From NCBI RefSeq assembly GCF_003443895.1, contig NZ_QQOA01000031.1, positions 31,751-95,750 on the forward strand: a stretch of 64,000 nucleotides of DNA. The letters run 5' to 3'. The stretch is from Paraburkholderia phosphatilytica (lineage in GTDB: Bacteria; Pseudomonadota; Gammaproteobacteria; Burkholderiales; Burkholderiaceae). The translations under genes were made by a program, and so were the position numbers. The stretch's first letter is position 1. The number at the start of each line of letters is the position of its first letter. Under the pieces are notes generated by a model that worked only from the letters and a program-made list of their open reading frames with translations, did not search any database and was not told where the DNA came from. Shown here piece after piece: positions 33,839-42,490 of this stretch.

Positions 33839-35895
33839 TGACCGCGCATGAAGAGGCGGTCGAGATCGGACAGCGTGAGCTGATACCAGGTCGGGCGGCC
33901 ATGGTTGCACTGGTCGGCGCGTTCGGTCGCTTCCATCTGGCGCAGCAGCGCGTTCATCTCGTCGAGCGTCAGACGCCGGTTCGCGCGTACCGCGTGATGA
34001 CAGGCGAGCGTGCCGAGCAGTTCGTGCTGGCGCTCGGTCAGCACACGCGAGCCGCCGTACGCGTGCAGGTCGGCGAGCACCGCGCGCGCGAGCGCCTGCA
34101 GGTCGGCGTCCTTCAGCAGTGCGGGCACCGCGCGGATCGCGAGGGTGGTCGGCGACAGCACGGCGAGATCGAAGCCCAGCGATTCGAGCGTCTCGCGCTC
34201 TTCCTCGACGACGCCGATCTCGACGCCATCCGCCGGCATCGATACCGGAATCAGCAGCGGCTGCACGGCGATCGAACGTTCCGCGAGCGCGCCCTTGAAC
34301 TGTTCGTACAGGATACGTTCGTGCGCCGCGTGCATGTCGACGATCACGAGGCCGCGCGCGTTCTGCGCGAGCACGTAGATGCCGTGGATCTGGCCGAGCG
34401 CGAAGCCGAGCGGCTGCTCGTCGTGCGCGTCGAAAGTTTGCGGCGCGTCTGAGGGCATCTGGAACGTTGATGCTTCAGTGCCTGACGTTGAGCCGCCACC
34501 ATAGGTCGTATTGGCATCGCGCGCTTCGAGCGTCGTCGCGCCGTATGCGGTGCCGGCGCCAGTGTCCTTGCGGCCGAACAGCGCATCGTACAGCGCGAGC
34601 GGTTGTGCGACCGGCAACGTGCCCTGCGTCATGCGCGCCTGGCGCATCCACAGGTTGCCCTGATTGCCTGCACCCGCGCTGTTGCCGCCCTTGCCGCCGA
34701 AAGCGGATTCGCCGAGCGGCGTCGAGTGGAACGACGACGGCGTGTTGTCGTTGCCGGCCGGCGCGATGTGCGCGGCGTGACCGCCAGACGTCGTCTCCGG
34801 CGAAGCGCCTGCGTGTCGCGCGAGCGCGCGTTGCACGGCATGGAACACGAACTGATGGATCGAGCGCGAATCGCGGAAGCGCACTTCGATCTTCGACGGA
34901 TGCACGTTCACGTCGACCGCTTCGGGCGGCAGATCGAGGAACAGCACGTACGACGGGTAACGGTCGCCGTGCAGCACGTCTTCGTACGCGGCGCGCACCG
35001 CGTGCGTGAGCAGCTTGTCGCGCACGAAGCGGCCGTTGACGAAGAAATACTGCTGGTCCGCGCGGTTGCGGCTCGCGGTCGGCAGGCCGGCGCAGCCGAA
35101 TACGGCGAGCGGGCCCGCGGCTTCGTCGAGCGGCAGATGCGCGGTCGCGAAAGTTTCGCCGAGAATTTTCGCGACGCGCGTGGCGGGATCCGTCGCGTTC
35201 CAGTGTTCGACCGCGCGGCCGTTGTGCAGCACCGAGATCGCGACGTCCGGCCGCGCGAGCGCGACGCGCCGCACCATTTCGAGGCAGTGGCCGAGCTCGG
35301 TCTGCTCGCTCTTCAGGAACTTGCGGCGCGCGGGCGTGTTGAAGTACAGCTCGCGCACTTCGATCGTCGTGCCTTGGGTGCCGGCGGCGGGCGCGATCAC
35401 GCCCGTGTGCGCGTCGATGCGAACGGCGTGCGGCGCGTCGGCGGTGCGGCTCGTGATCGCCATTTCCGCCACCGATGCGATTGACGCCAGCGCCTCGCCG
35501 CGAAACCCGAGCGTGCCGACCGCTTCGAGTTCGGCGAGCGAACGGATCTTGCTCGTCGCATGACGGAGCAGCGCGAGCGGCAACTCGCCTTCGGGGATGC
35601 CGCAGCCGTCGTCCGTGATCGAGATGCGTTTGACGCCGCCCTCGTCGAGCAGGATGCGCAACGTTTTCGCACCGGCATCGACGGCGTTTTCGAGCAGCTC
35701 CTTGACGACCGATGCGGGCCGCTCGACCACCTCGCCGGCGGCGATCTGACTGATCAGCTGGTCGGGCAGGGGCTGGATCGCGCGGCGCACGAAGGGCACG
35801 CGCGGGGCTGTGGCGACCGATGGCGCGGGCGTTGCCGCGGAGGCCGGCGCGGCGGCGTCGCGTGGGTCGAGAGGCAGTTCGGGGAGTTCGGACAT
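33835..35895 (-). CDS. mutL: DNA mismatch repair protein MutL
   Basis: MutL couples mismatch recognition by MutS to strand incision. The N-terminal GHKL ATPase shows IAAGEVVERPASVVKELLEN, DDGCGIP and TLGFRGEALASI. A low-complexity linker follows. The C-terminal domain has DMHAAHERILYE, which fits the endonuclease motif DQHA(x)2E(x)4E apart from Met for Gln, and CNHGRPT near the end; both are typical of MutL proteins that nick DNA themselves in bacteria lacking MutH. The 686-residue length is normal. A TATAAT stands directly before the ATG. Confidence 0.96.
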   Translation of the reverse strand: MSELPELPLDPRDAAAPASAATPAPSVATAPRVPFVRRAIQPLPDQLISQIAAGEVVERPASVVKELLENAVDAGAKTLRILLDEGGVKRISITDDGCGIPEGELPLALLRHATSKIRSLAELEAVGTLGFRGEALASIASVAEMAITSRTADAPHAVRIDAHTGVIAPAAGTQGTTIEVRELYFNTPARRKFLKSEQTELGHCLEMVRRVALARPDVAISVLHNGRAVEHWNATDPATRVAKILGETFATAHLPLDEAAGPLAVFGCAGLPTASRNRADQQYFFVNGRFVRDKLLTHAVRAAYEDVLHGDRYPSYVLFLDLPPEAVDVNVHPSKIEVRFRDSRSIHQFVFHAVQRALARHAGASPETTSGGHAAHIAPAGNDNTPSSFHSTPLGESAFGGKGGNSAGAGNQGNLWMRQARMTQGTLPVAQPLALYDALFGRKDTGAGTAYGATTLEARDANTTYGGGSTSGTEASTFQMPSDAPQTFDAHDEQPLGFALGQIHGIYVLAQNARGLVIVDMHAAHERILYEQFKGALAERSIAVQPLLIPVSMPADGVEIGVVEEERETLESLGFDLAVLSPTTLAIRAVPALLKDADLQALARAVLADLHAYGGSRVLTERQHELLGTLACHHAVRANRRLTLDEMNALLRQMEATERADQCNHGRPTWYQLTLSDLDRLFMRGQ

Positions 35896-35901
35896 GGCAG
35901 A

Positions 35902-35907
35902 ATTATA
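35902..35907 (-). promoter_or_regulatory. -10 element abutting the mutL start codon
   Basis: A perfect TATAAT on the minus strand ends 7 bases before the A of the mutL ATG, so the predicted transcription start coincides with the start codon. There is no Shine-Dalgarno in the six bases between. No good -35 was found. Confidence 0.45.
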
Positions 35908-36128
35908 GCGATTCGGGGCGTGTGCCTCTCGCGGTGGCGCGTTCGCACGACGAGCTTTGCGCGGGTTCGCCCGGTGCCGCAAAAAACAGTGCGGAACGCC
36001 CCTTTTCGCGTTTATTTTTTAATGGGCGCGTCAGGCACTTTCGGTATCATGGCGCGGTCAATTTTTGAGGCGCATGCCGTGCGCCGATTTTCTCCGCCAT
36101 TTTTCCGCCTCATCTATAAGGGACGCTT

Positions 36129-36809
36129 TTGGACACGCTGCTGCAATTCGTCAATCTTGTCCTGCACATCGACAAGTTTCTCGGTGTCTTCATCGAACAC
36201 TATGGCGGCTGGGTCTATGCCGTGCTGTTCCTGATCGTGTTCTGCGAAACCGGTCTCGTCATCCTCCCATTTCTGCCGGGCGATTCGCTGCTGTTCATCG
36301 GCGGTGCATTCGCCGCGACGGGTTCGGTGAATCTCGTGTTGCTGATCGTGTTGCTGATCGTGGCATCGGTGCTTGGGAACACGGTCAACTACCTGATTGG
36401 GCGTGCGATTGGCCCGCGCGTGTTCGACTCGCACATTCCGGTGTTCGAACGGTTCCTGGATCGGGCCGCGCTACAGAAGACACACGGTTTCTACGAGCGC
36501 CACGGCGGCAAGACCATCGTGCTCGCGCGCTTCGTGCCGGTGGTGCGGACGTTCGCCCCGTTTGTTGCCGGCGTGTCGGACATGGCGGTGGGGCGCTTCC
36601 AGCTCTTCAATTTCGCCGGCGCGTTTTTCTGGGTGCTGCTGCTGGTGTTCCTTGGATACTTCTTTGGGAACATTCCGTTCATCAAGCAGTATCTGAATGT
36701 GATCGTGCTGGTCGGTGTGGCGGCGGCGGTGGTGCCGGTGGCGCTGGGGGCGGTCTACAAGATGATGCGTGGCCGAGCCAGCTCAGGTGCGGCAGGCAAG
36801 AGCCGCTGA
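36129..36809 (+). CDS. DedA-family membrane protein
   Basis: DedA/VTT proteins are inner-membrane proteins implicated in flipping undecaprenyl phosphate or phospholipids and in membrane homeostasis; in Burkholderia members affect polymyxin resistance. The 226-residue protein has the family segments ETGLVILPFLPGDSLLF, GNTVNYLIGRAIG, FYERHGGKTIVLARFVPVVRTFAPFVAG and several membrane spans. The start is TTG, placed six bases after a clear AAGGGA ribosome site; no ATG is suitable. Confidence 0.92.
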   Translation: MDTLLQFVNLVLHIDKFLGVFIEHYGGWVYAVLFLIVFCETGLVILPFLPGDSLLFIGGAFAATGSVNLVLLIVLLIVASVLGNTVNYLIGRAIGPRVFDSHIPVFERFLDRAALQKTHGFYERHGGKTIVLARFVPVVRTFAPFVAGVSDMAVGRFQLFNFAGAFFWVLLLVFLGYFFGNIPFIKQYLNVIVLVGVAAAVVPVALGAVYKMMRGRASSGAAGKSR

Positions 36810-36830
36810 ACGGTCGCGAGACGTCGTCCC

Positions 36831-37640
36831 TCACACCTGCCGCCTCGCGAGCGGCGTCTCCGGCGTCGGATACCCCGCCTCCCGGAACGTATCGATGATC
36901 GCCCGGTTGGTATCGAAGTAGACCTGCCAGTACGTGCTGTTGTGCGTATAGGGCCGCACGCAGAGCAAGGGCCCCTCCGGCGTGAACGACAGCACCTCGA
37001 TATCCGGACCCGGGCTCTCCACCACGCTCGGGATCCTCACGACAGCGGCGCGCAGTCGCTCCATCGCATCGCGCACGTCCACCCCGTTGGCCACCTTCGC
37101 CGTCAGCTCGACGCGCCGCACGGGCAGCACGCTGAAGTTCGAGATCGTGCCGGAGAAGATCGTGTTGTTGCCGACGATCGTCGTCACGTTGTCGGGCGTG
37201 ACGATCGTCGTGCCGAACAGCCCGAGTTCCTGCACGGTGCCCGTGACCCCGCCCGCCGTCACGAAATCGCCCACCTTGAATGGCCGCAGCACCTGCATGA
37301 ACACGCCCGCCGCGAAGTGCGCGAGCAGGCCGCCCCAGGCGGTGCCGATCGCGAGACCGAGACCCGCGAGCAACGCCGCGAACGAGGTGGTCTGCACGCC
37401 GAATACCTGGAGGATCGCGAGCACCAGCACCAGATTCAGCAACGCGCCCAGAATCGAACTCAGGTAATGCGCGAGCGTCGGGTCCACGCGCGAGTTGCGG
37501 GACAGCATCTTGCGCAGCAGACCGGTGACGAAGCCAATCACCCATCGCCCGATGACCCACAGGACGATGGCGCCGACCACCTTCGTGCCGAAGTCGATGC
37601 CCCGGGTCATGATGAACACACGTATGGTTTCGAGATCCAC
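36831..37640 (-). CDS. MscS-type small-conductance mechanosensitive channel
   Basis: The 269-residue protein has three N-terminal membrane segments and the MscS pore helix with its Gly/Ala pattern (TTSFAALLAGLGLAIGTAWG), followed by the beta domain KVGDFVTAGGVTGTVQELGL and the conserved TIVGNNTIFSGTISN. Such channels open under membrane tension and release solutes during osmotic downshock. I chose the GTG at 37640 behind GAGGG rather than the TTG at 37655. It ends 22 bases from the convergent dedA-type gene. Confidence 0.9.
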   Translation of the reverse strand: MDLETIRVFIMTRGIDFGTKVVGAIVLWVIGRWVIGFVTGLLRKMLSRNSRVDPTLAHYLSSILGALLNLVLVLAILQVFGVQTTSFAALLAGLGLAIGTAWGGLLAHFAAGVFMQVLRPFKVGDFVTAGGVTGTVQELGLFGTTIVTPDNVTTIVGNNTIFSGTISNFSVLPVRRVELTAKVANGVDVRDAMERLRAAVVRIPSVVESPGPDIEVLSFTPEGPLLCVRPYTHNSTYWQVYFDTNRAIIDTFREAGYPTPETPLARRQV

Positions 37641-37781
37641 GATACCCTCGCTCAAGTCGTCGACGAATTACGCTAAGAGTTCAGCCCGGATACGACGCGT
37701 GTACATGTGCTCCAAAGCCGCTTTGATCGGACGCCGCCGATTGCAGAATCATCCGGATGGAAAAGCGGTTGTTGCTGCAAT

Positions 37782-38222
37782 TTATAGGCGAGAGCGCGCG
37801 TGGGAGCAAGTGGCATTCCTATCCTCAACGTCAAATCTCGACGACTTCGATAGATTGGAGTCCGAATGGGGAGGGTTCTGAGTCAGTGTGGCTTGCGAAT
37901 CTGAATCCAGGGGTTGCCTGGCATGCCGTCGGTAAGCCTGTGCCGCGGCCATCGCGCCGCACGCCACGAGTACCGCCGTGCCCACGCGTATCGCGAACGC
38001 GGTGCCCGTACCGTAGATGCGATAACGCGGTGCGTCGGCGAACACGGTGAAGGTGAAGATCGCACCGAGGGCGAGTCCCGTCGCGGCCAGCGCGGCATAT
38101 GCGCGTGCGCCGCACATCGGCGCGAGCCAGGGGGCATCCGGTTGCGGCAGAAACACGCGAGACAGACAGACGGCTCCGAGCGCCACGAGACTGGCGAAGA
38201 CATCGAACAGCAGATTGCGCAT
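37782..38222 (-). CDS. Hypothetical membrane protein
   Basis: A frame of about 146 residues (from MRNLLFDVF) with three probable membrane segments: LLFDVFASLVALGAVCLSRVFL, YAALAATGLALGAIFTFTV and IRVGTAVLVACGAMAAAQAY, then a polar Ser/Asp-rich tail. No known family is recognised. A GGAG lies just before the chosen ATG, with tight spacing; the frame continues upstream to 38354 with other possible starts. It is flanked by longer intergenic regions, so it is probably monocistronic. Confidence 0.55.
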   Translation of the reverse strand: MRNLLFDVFASLVALGAVCLSRVFLPQPDAPWLAPMCGARAYAALAATGLALGAIFTFTVFADAPRYRIYGTGTAFAIRVGTAVLVACGAMAAAQAYRRHARQPLDSDSQATLTQNPPHSDSNLSKSSRFDVEDRNATCSHARSRL

Positions 38223-38514
38223 GAACTCCAGTCCGAGACGGCGAAGGCCGCGATGATGCCACGCGATCTCGTCTCGATAAACGCCGAAGCCATCGTCATC
38301 TAACAGGCATGACGTCCGCTGGATCATCAAGAAATGTCTCTGAGCGATGCGCAAGGTTTACTGGGTGTCTAGATTATTTCCGCCTTGCGCGCGCGTGCGA
38401 ACGGCGCCGGGGCGACTGTTACAGTGCAACGCGAAGAAACGTCCATGTAGCCAAACTGTAGTTTTGCCTGGCCAGAATAGCTGCCATTGTCGTAGCAAGA
38501 CTGCTGGAGCCATC

Positions 38515-38736
38515 ATGCTGAGCCATCATGAAATCGCGACCTTGATGCTCGTCCGCGACGCCGACCGGCGTCTGCACGAATTCGATCCGGACGTGCTGGC
38601 GTTGCGTCGTTATGAACTCGTCGAAGTGCGTCGACAGCGCAGCGGCGATGGCTCGCCGATCGAACTCACCGCGCGCGGCCACGAACTGCTTCGCCGGCTC
38701 AGGATGGAGGGCGCGAGCGAGCCGCAGTGCGAGTGA
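38515..38736 (+). CDS. Small conserved-looking hypothetical protein, possible winged helix
   Basis: A 73-residue protein begins MLSHHEIATLMLVRDADRRL behind a GGAG ribosome site seven bases upstream. The sequence DPDVLALRRYELVEVRR then SPIELTARGHELLRRL resembles a short winged-helix half of the kind found in MarR-like proteins, so a DNA-binding or adaptor role is possible. That reading is by pattern only. It is followed by two perfect hairpins in the next intergenic region. Confidence 0.6.
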   Translation: MLSHHEIATLMLVRDADRRLHEFDPDVLALRRYELVEVRRQRSGDGSPIELTARGHELLRRLRMEGASEPQCE

Positions 38737-39097
38737 GCCGACGGCCCCAGCCTCTCCTCGAAGCGCGCCTCCCTGCCGGCCTGCGTCGAGCGGTGTAACA
38801 CCGGTAACCGCTCGTGTCGGCGTCTCTGCCGACGACCTGCCCATTCCCCGACATTCGACTTTCAAACCATTACCCGCGCCTCCCGGAGTAATCTGGAAGG
38901 AAGTGTGCATGCTGCATTGCGGAAGGCGGCGAGCAGCGATGATTGTGCCGCCCCGGCCGGCTGCGGATGTAACACGGTGAAAAATCCCGCAGGGCTACTG
39001 AAATTGTGTTGGGCACGTTATTGGCATAGCGTTCATCATCGGTTCATGGACTGCGTCGGCGCCCCGCCTGGCGTCGTCATCTGTTGTGGAGACTGGC
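38737..39097. other. Structured intergenic region
   Basis: This 361-base gene-free stretch contains two adjacent hairpins. The first pairs GAGCGGT (38788-38794) with ACCGCTC (38807-38813). The second pairs GTCGGC (38816-38821) with GCCGAC (38828-38833). A sigma-54-like element lies further on at 39011-39026. No open frame with a good start was found. The hairpins may end the upstream transcript or belong to a small RNA. Confidence 0.45.
39011..39026 (+). promoter_or_regulatory. Possible sigma-54 promoter
   Basis: GGGCACG with GG at 39012-39013 and GC at 39024-39025 keeps the invariant GG-N10-GC spacing of RpoN promoters. Compared with TGGCACG-N4-TTGC there are mismatches at one position in each half. 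It lies about 70 bases before the secreted-protein gene at 39098. Confidence 0.3.
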
Positions 39098-39442
39098 GTG
39101 AAATCGTTGAAACTCGTCGTTGGACTCGCCGCCGCGGCGGCAGTCTGCCTGAGTGGCACCGCGCATGCAGCACGCGTGGGTGTCTATATCGGCCCCGGGT
39201 ACTACTGGGGGCCGCCCGTGTACTACTATCCGCCGCCGCCAGCCGTGGTCGCGGTGCCGGTCGCGCCCGCGCAGCAGGAATACATCGAGCAGGGGCAGGC
39301 CGAGCCGGAGCCCGCGGATGCATCGCCGCAGCAGTCGGCGGGGACCTGGTACTACTGCGACGCGTCGAGGACCTACTACCCGTACGTGAAGCAATGCGCG
39401 GGTAACTGGCGCGCCGTGCCGGCACAACCGCCGGCGAACTGA
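39098..39442 (+). CDS. Small secreted Pro/Tyr-rich protein
   Basis: A 114-residue protein starts at GTG, five bases after a GGAGA ribosome site. It has a cleavable signal peptide (MKSLKLVVGLAAAAAVCLSG, then TAHA) and a low-complexity region (YYWGPPVYYYPPPPAVV). The C-terminal segment TWYYCDASRTYYPYVKQCAGNW has two cysteines and matches a short domain that I recognise in Burkholderiaceae envelope proteins. Function unknown. It precedes another envelope protein by 24 bases and is probably co-transcribed. Confidence 0.8.
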   Translation: MKSLKLVVGLAAAAAVCLSGTAHAARVGVYIGPGYYWGPPVYYYPPPPAVVAVPVAPAQQEYIEQGQAEPEPADASPQQSAGTWYYCDASRTYYPYVKQCAGNWRAVPAQPPAN

Positions 39443-39466
39443 TCTATTCCTGAGTTCGATCCAATC

Positions 39467-40012
39467 ATGAAGCCCATGAAATACGCACGATTCACGCTGC
39501 TCGCGCCGGTGGTTCTGCTCGGCGCGTGCGCGGTCACGCCGACAGGCCCCAGCGTGATGGCGCTGCCGGGCACCGGCAAGACCTTCGATCAATTCCGCGC
39601 GGACGACGCGCAATGCCGCCAGTTCGCCTTCAACCAGGTGGGCGGCGTGTCGGCCAATCAGGCGGCAACCAATACCGCGGTTGGCAGCGCAGTGGTGGGC
39701 ACGGCGCTCGGCGCTGCCGCCGGCGCGGCGTTCAACGGCGGCTCGGGCGCGGCAGTCGGCGCGGGCGTTGGCCTGCTGGCCGGCAGCGTGTTCGGCGCCG
39801 GCGCGGCGCAGAATTCGGGCTACTCGACGCAGCAGCGCTACGACTACGCGTACATGCAGTGCATGTACGCGGCAGGCGATCGCGTGCCGGTGTCGGGCCG
39901 CTTCCGCACGATGCAGCCGCAAGGCTACTCACAGCAGGGCTATGGCCAGCCCGTCACGCCGCCGCCTCCGCCGCCGGGCTCGCCGCCACCCCCGCCGCCG
40001 GGCGCGTATTGA
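39467..40012 (+). CDS. Glycine-zipper lipoprotein
   Basis: The 181-residue protein begins with a lipoprotein signal ending in the lipobox LGAC (Cys near residue 21). A central Gly/Ala zipper (SAVVGTALGAAAGAAFNGG, then GAAVGAGVGLLAGSVFG) predicts packing in a membrane, and the C-terminus is rich in Gln, Gly and Pro with a PPPPPPGSPPPPPP tail. Cysteines at YMQCMYAAGDRVPV are typical of the glycine-zipper family. Role unknown, probably envelope-associated. It follows the Pro/Tyr-rich secreted protein and is closed by a strong terminator. Confidence 0.85.
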   Translation: MKPMKYARFTLLAPVVLLGACAVTPTGPSVMALPGTGKTFDQFRADDAQCRQFAFNQVGGVSANQAATNTAVGSAVVGTALGAAAGAAFNGGSGAAVGAGVGLLAGSVFGAGAAQNSGYSTQQRYDYAYMQCMYAAGDRVPVSGRFRTMQPQGYSQQGYGQPVTPPPPPPGSPPPPPPGAY

Positions 40013-40032
40013 TCACGTTGTGATCTGCTTTG

Positions 40033-40057
40033 AAGGCGCCTTGTGGGCGCCTTTTTT
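40033..40057 (+). terminator. Rho-independent terminator
   Basis: AAGGCGCC pairs with GGCGCCTT around a five-base loop and is followed by a run of T residues. It lies about 20 bases after the glycine-zipper lipoprotein gene. Confidence 0.85.
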
Positions 40058-40077
40058 CTTCCGCGAGTCCGATCGCG

Positions 40078-40094
40078 TTTAAGTGACGTTTAAG
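40078..40094. promoter_or_regulatory. PmrA/QseB-like direct-repeat box
   Basis: TTTAAG occurs at 40078-40083 and 40089-40094, an 11-base period; on the minus strand it reads CTTAAA-N5-CTTAAA. OmpR/PhoB-type response regulators of the PmrA/QseB group bind such repeats. The second half-site ends 11 bases before TACGCT (40106-40111), a candidate -10, so it could replace the -35 of the gene at 40181. Confidence 0.5.
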
Positions 40095-40180
40095 TCATCG
40101 CCTCTACGCTGGGTACCGTACGACACGGATGCGCGCGATCCATGCCGTCGCCGGTACGAACGCATTCACGGAGGTCCATG

Positions 40181-40600
40181 ATGAAAGGACGTTCATTCGC
40201 TGTGCTCGGCGCGGTGGCACTGGCCGCCGCATTCAGCGTGCAGACCGCTTTCGCCGACGTCGCGCTGCCCGCCACGCATCAGCGGGGCGACATTACGTAT
40301 CTGTCGGGCGGCATCGGCAGCGATCAGTCTTCGGCGATCAAGAGCGTGATGCATCGTTATCCGCTCACGCTGGAATTCGTCGGCAAGCGCGGCGACTATC
40401 TCGCCGACGTGCCAGTACGGATCGCCGACATGCACGGCAACACGCTGTTGAAGGCGCAGGCAAACGGACCGTTCATGCTGCTGCATCTGCCTGATGGGCA
40501 CTATCAGGTCACGGCGAGCTACGACGGCAACACGCTGCATCGCGACGTAACGATCGGCAGCGGCACACGCGCGCACGAGATGTTCGTGTGGCCGACGTGA
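40181..40600 (+). CDS. Secreted protein with carboxypeptidase-regulatory-like fold
   Basis: A 139-residue protein starts six bases after a GGAGG ribosome site; another ATG three bases earlier is spaced too close. It has a signal peptide (MKGRSFAVLGAVALAAAF, cleaved after FADV or nearby). The mature part (VPVRIADMHGNTLLKAQANG, PFMLLHLPDGHYQVTASYDG, NTLHRDVTIGSG) has the pattern of a small beta-sandwich of the carboxypeptidase-regulatory-like type. A PmrA/QseB-like box lies upstream, so it may be envelope-stress controlled. Function unknown. Confidence 0.75.
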   Translation: MKGRSFAVLGAVALAAAFSVQTAFADVALPATHQRGDITYLSGGIGSDQSSAIKSVMHRYPLTLEFVGKRGDYLADVPVRIADMHGNTLLKAQANGPFMLLHLPDGHYQVTASYDGNTLHRDVTIGSGTRAHEMFVWPT

Positions 40601-40772
40601 TGGCACGTGAAGGCCATCGCATCGGTCTGTCGATCGCTGTTCCGGCGGGCGTGTCGGCGCGTTTTCTGCTGATGCTGTCCGGTATCAGGTAGCACAACGC
40701 CGCTGTGTGCAGGCGGCGCCCGGTCTAGCTGCCGCGCGGCAGCCATACCATGCCTTACATGGGAGTGCGCAG

Positions 40773-40946
40773 ATGGATCGACTCAGAATGGCTATCACCC
40801 AGCCTCGTCTCGAGGAACCCGCTCACGAAGCGCAGCGCTCGCAGCGTCGCGCCACCTTATGGGTCGTCGTGCTGACGCTGCCGGTGTTGTTCGCGGTGTT
40901 GTTTATCGCGCTCGAAATACTGGGTCTGATCGTTCGCGTCGTCTGA
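40773..40946 (+). CDS. Small single-span membrane protein
   Basis: A 57-residue frame starts at ATG seven bases after GGGAG. The N-terminal half is polar and basic (MDRLRMAITQPRLEEPAHEA); the C-terminal half is one membrane segment (LWVVVLTLPVLFAVLFIALE). No family recognised. Real on the strength of its ribosome site and compact design. Confidence 0.55.
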   Translation: MDRLRMAITQPRLEEPAHEAQRSQRRATLWVVVLTLPVLFAVLFIALEILGLIVRVV

Positions 40947-40989
40947 CCCTGCATGCACCGCGCGCGTCGCAAGCACGCGTCGCTTGCTG

Positions 40990-42087
40990 TCATATGCCCG
41001 CGGCGAGCATCGCCCACGCGGCGATGGCGCCGTTGTAGCTCGTGTAGAAGCCATACGCGTCGTAGATCGCGCTGCCCCAGTTGCCCTGCACAGTCGCGGG
41101 CAGTGCCGCGTTCTGCACCGGGTCCGAGATATTGCGCACGAATGCGAACGCGGTGCCGCTCTTGCGGCACGCTTCGCCGATCACCGCATCGTCCATCTCG
41201 ATCGCAACGAATTCACTGTAGGTGCCCGCGGTCGTGCCGACGACGAACGTCGACGTGGTCAACAGCGACGCGGCGCCACCGGTTTGATCTTCGATCAATG
41301 GGCTTGGGTCGCCGAGATTCAGGTTCTTCGGATCGAGCTGTTCGAGCGTGTAAGCCGTCTTGTATTGCGTGTTGAACTGCTCGCAGAGCGCTTCGAGATC
41401 GCTGACGTTCGACGGCACCGGCAGCAGCAGACGGCTGAATCTCGCGTGATTCAGCACCGTGTCTTTCGCTTTCCATGTGTTGCTGTATGCGGGCCATTGC
41501 CCTGGCGGCTTGCTTGCGTCGAACAGCGTGCCCGCGCTGACCGCACGCACGGTGCCGATACGATCGGCCGGTTTCGCGCCGCCCGCGGTGCCGATCGACA
41601 GGATCAGCTTCGGCTGCACCTCATTGACGAAGCGCTCGATCAGCGCTTCGAGAAATGGCGCGCCCGGCCAGTCGAGGTGTGTGTTCGACTTGTACAGCAG
41701 CACCGGTTCCGCGCCGACCTGCACGAGGCGATAGCTGCCCCATGACGTCCACCCCGACGGGCCCCCTGCGCGCAGTTCGCTCGAATCTTCCTGCCAGTCC
41801 GGCCACGTGCCGCGGTTGCGATCGCTGTACGGCATCGGCGTGCTGCCTGAGCAGAACACGTGTTCCAGCGCGGCCCACTCCGCCTCGGCCCACGTGATCA
41901 CGATCGCGCTTGCCTTCGGCAGCTTGACGGCGGGCGTGGTCAGCAAGGTAGGCGCTGTCTGGCCGACGAGCTGATAGCTGACAGCGGGCAGATCCGGTGC
42001 GTTACGGATGCTGGCGCGCACCGCCGGCCGCGCCGCTTTGTCGAGACTCAAGCCGAAGCGCAGTTTTGGATTGTGGCCCTGCTGCAT
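40990..42087 (-). CDS. Nucleoside phosphorylase-like protein
   Basis: The 365-residue protein shows the phosphorylase/MTA-SAH nucleosidase superfamily pattern: a core segment ILSIGTAGGAKPADRIGTVRAVS, the ribose-site motif VAIEMDDAVIGEAC and the late motif FVRNISDP carrying the catalytic-type Asp. The N-terminal third (KLPKASAIVITWAEAEWAALEH) suits the same fold but also has an unusual insertion. It is longer than MTA/SAH nucleosidases and has no signal peptide. The start at MQQGHNPKL follows GGAGA. The substrate cannot be assigned. Confidence 0.75.
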   Translation of the reverse strand: MQQGHNPKLRFGLSLDKAARPAVRASIRNAPDLPAVSYQLVGQTAPTLLTTPAVKLPKASAIVITWAEAEWAALEHVFCSGSTPMPYSDRNRGTWPDWQEDSSELRAGGPSGWTSWGSYRLVQVGAEPVLLYKSNTHLDWPGAPFLEALIERFVNEVQPKLILSIGTAGGAKPADRIGTVRAVSAGTLFDASKPPGQWPAYSNTWKAKDTVLNHARFSRLLLPVPSNVSDLEALCEQFNTQYKTAYTLEQLDPKNLNLGDPSPLIEDQTGGAASLLTTSTFVVGTTAGTYSEFVAIEMDDAVIGEACRKSGTAFAFVRNISDPVQNAALPATVQGNWGSAIYDAYGFYTSYNGAIAAWAMLAAGI

Positions 42088-42490
42088 GCGGATTCTCCGT
42101 GCGAGGTCGTGCATCGACCCGCGAGGCGCGCGACACTATGTCGTGGCCGCCGCACGTCATGCACGCGAAAGATGGCGTGGCAGGATTGTGACGCGAGCGG
42201 CATACGATGTCCGCGTTTTGCGATGAAAAAACCCCTTACGCATCATCACGTAACGCGCCTGTAAGACGCGTGTGCTTATACCGGTGCTCGTACTGGTACA
42301 TGAGTGCACAGCGGTTTCATCGCGCATCGTTTTGCGAAGCGGGCCCCGCATTTGCTGGCGAAAGCCTTCCGAAGCCTTGCAGCATGTCGCGCCGTGTCAT
42401 CTGTCGTGCGCCGTGTTTTGCGCACCGTCGCGCGCACTGCCGCGAGCCGCCCACGTCGACGTCACCGCGTCGCTCCCACCTGGTCCGCCG
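42088..42490. other. Divergent intergenic region between the phosphorylase-like gene and treA
   Basis: These 403 bases contain no frame I trust; the open frame running into treA from 42272 lacks a ribosome site and codes for an unlikely arginine- and cysteine-rich N-terminus. Short inverted repeats (ACGCG with CGCGT near 42255-42275) are visible, but no convincing promoter or terminator. Confidence 0.4.
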
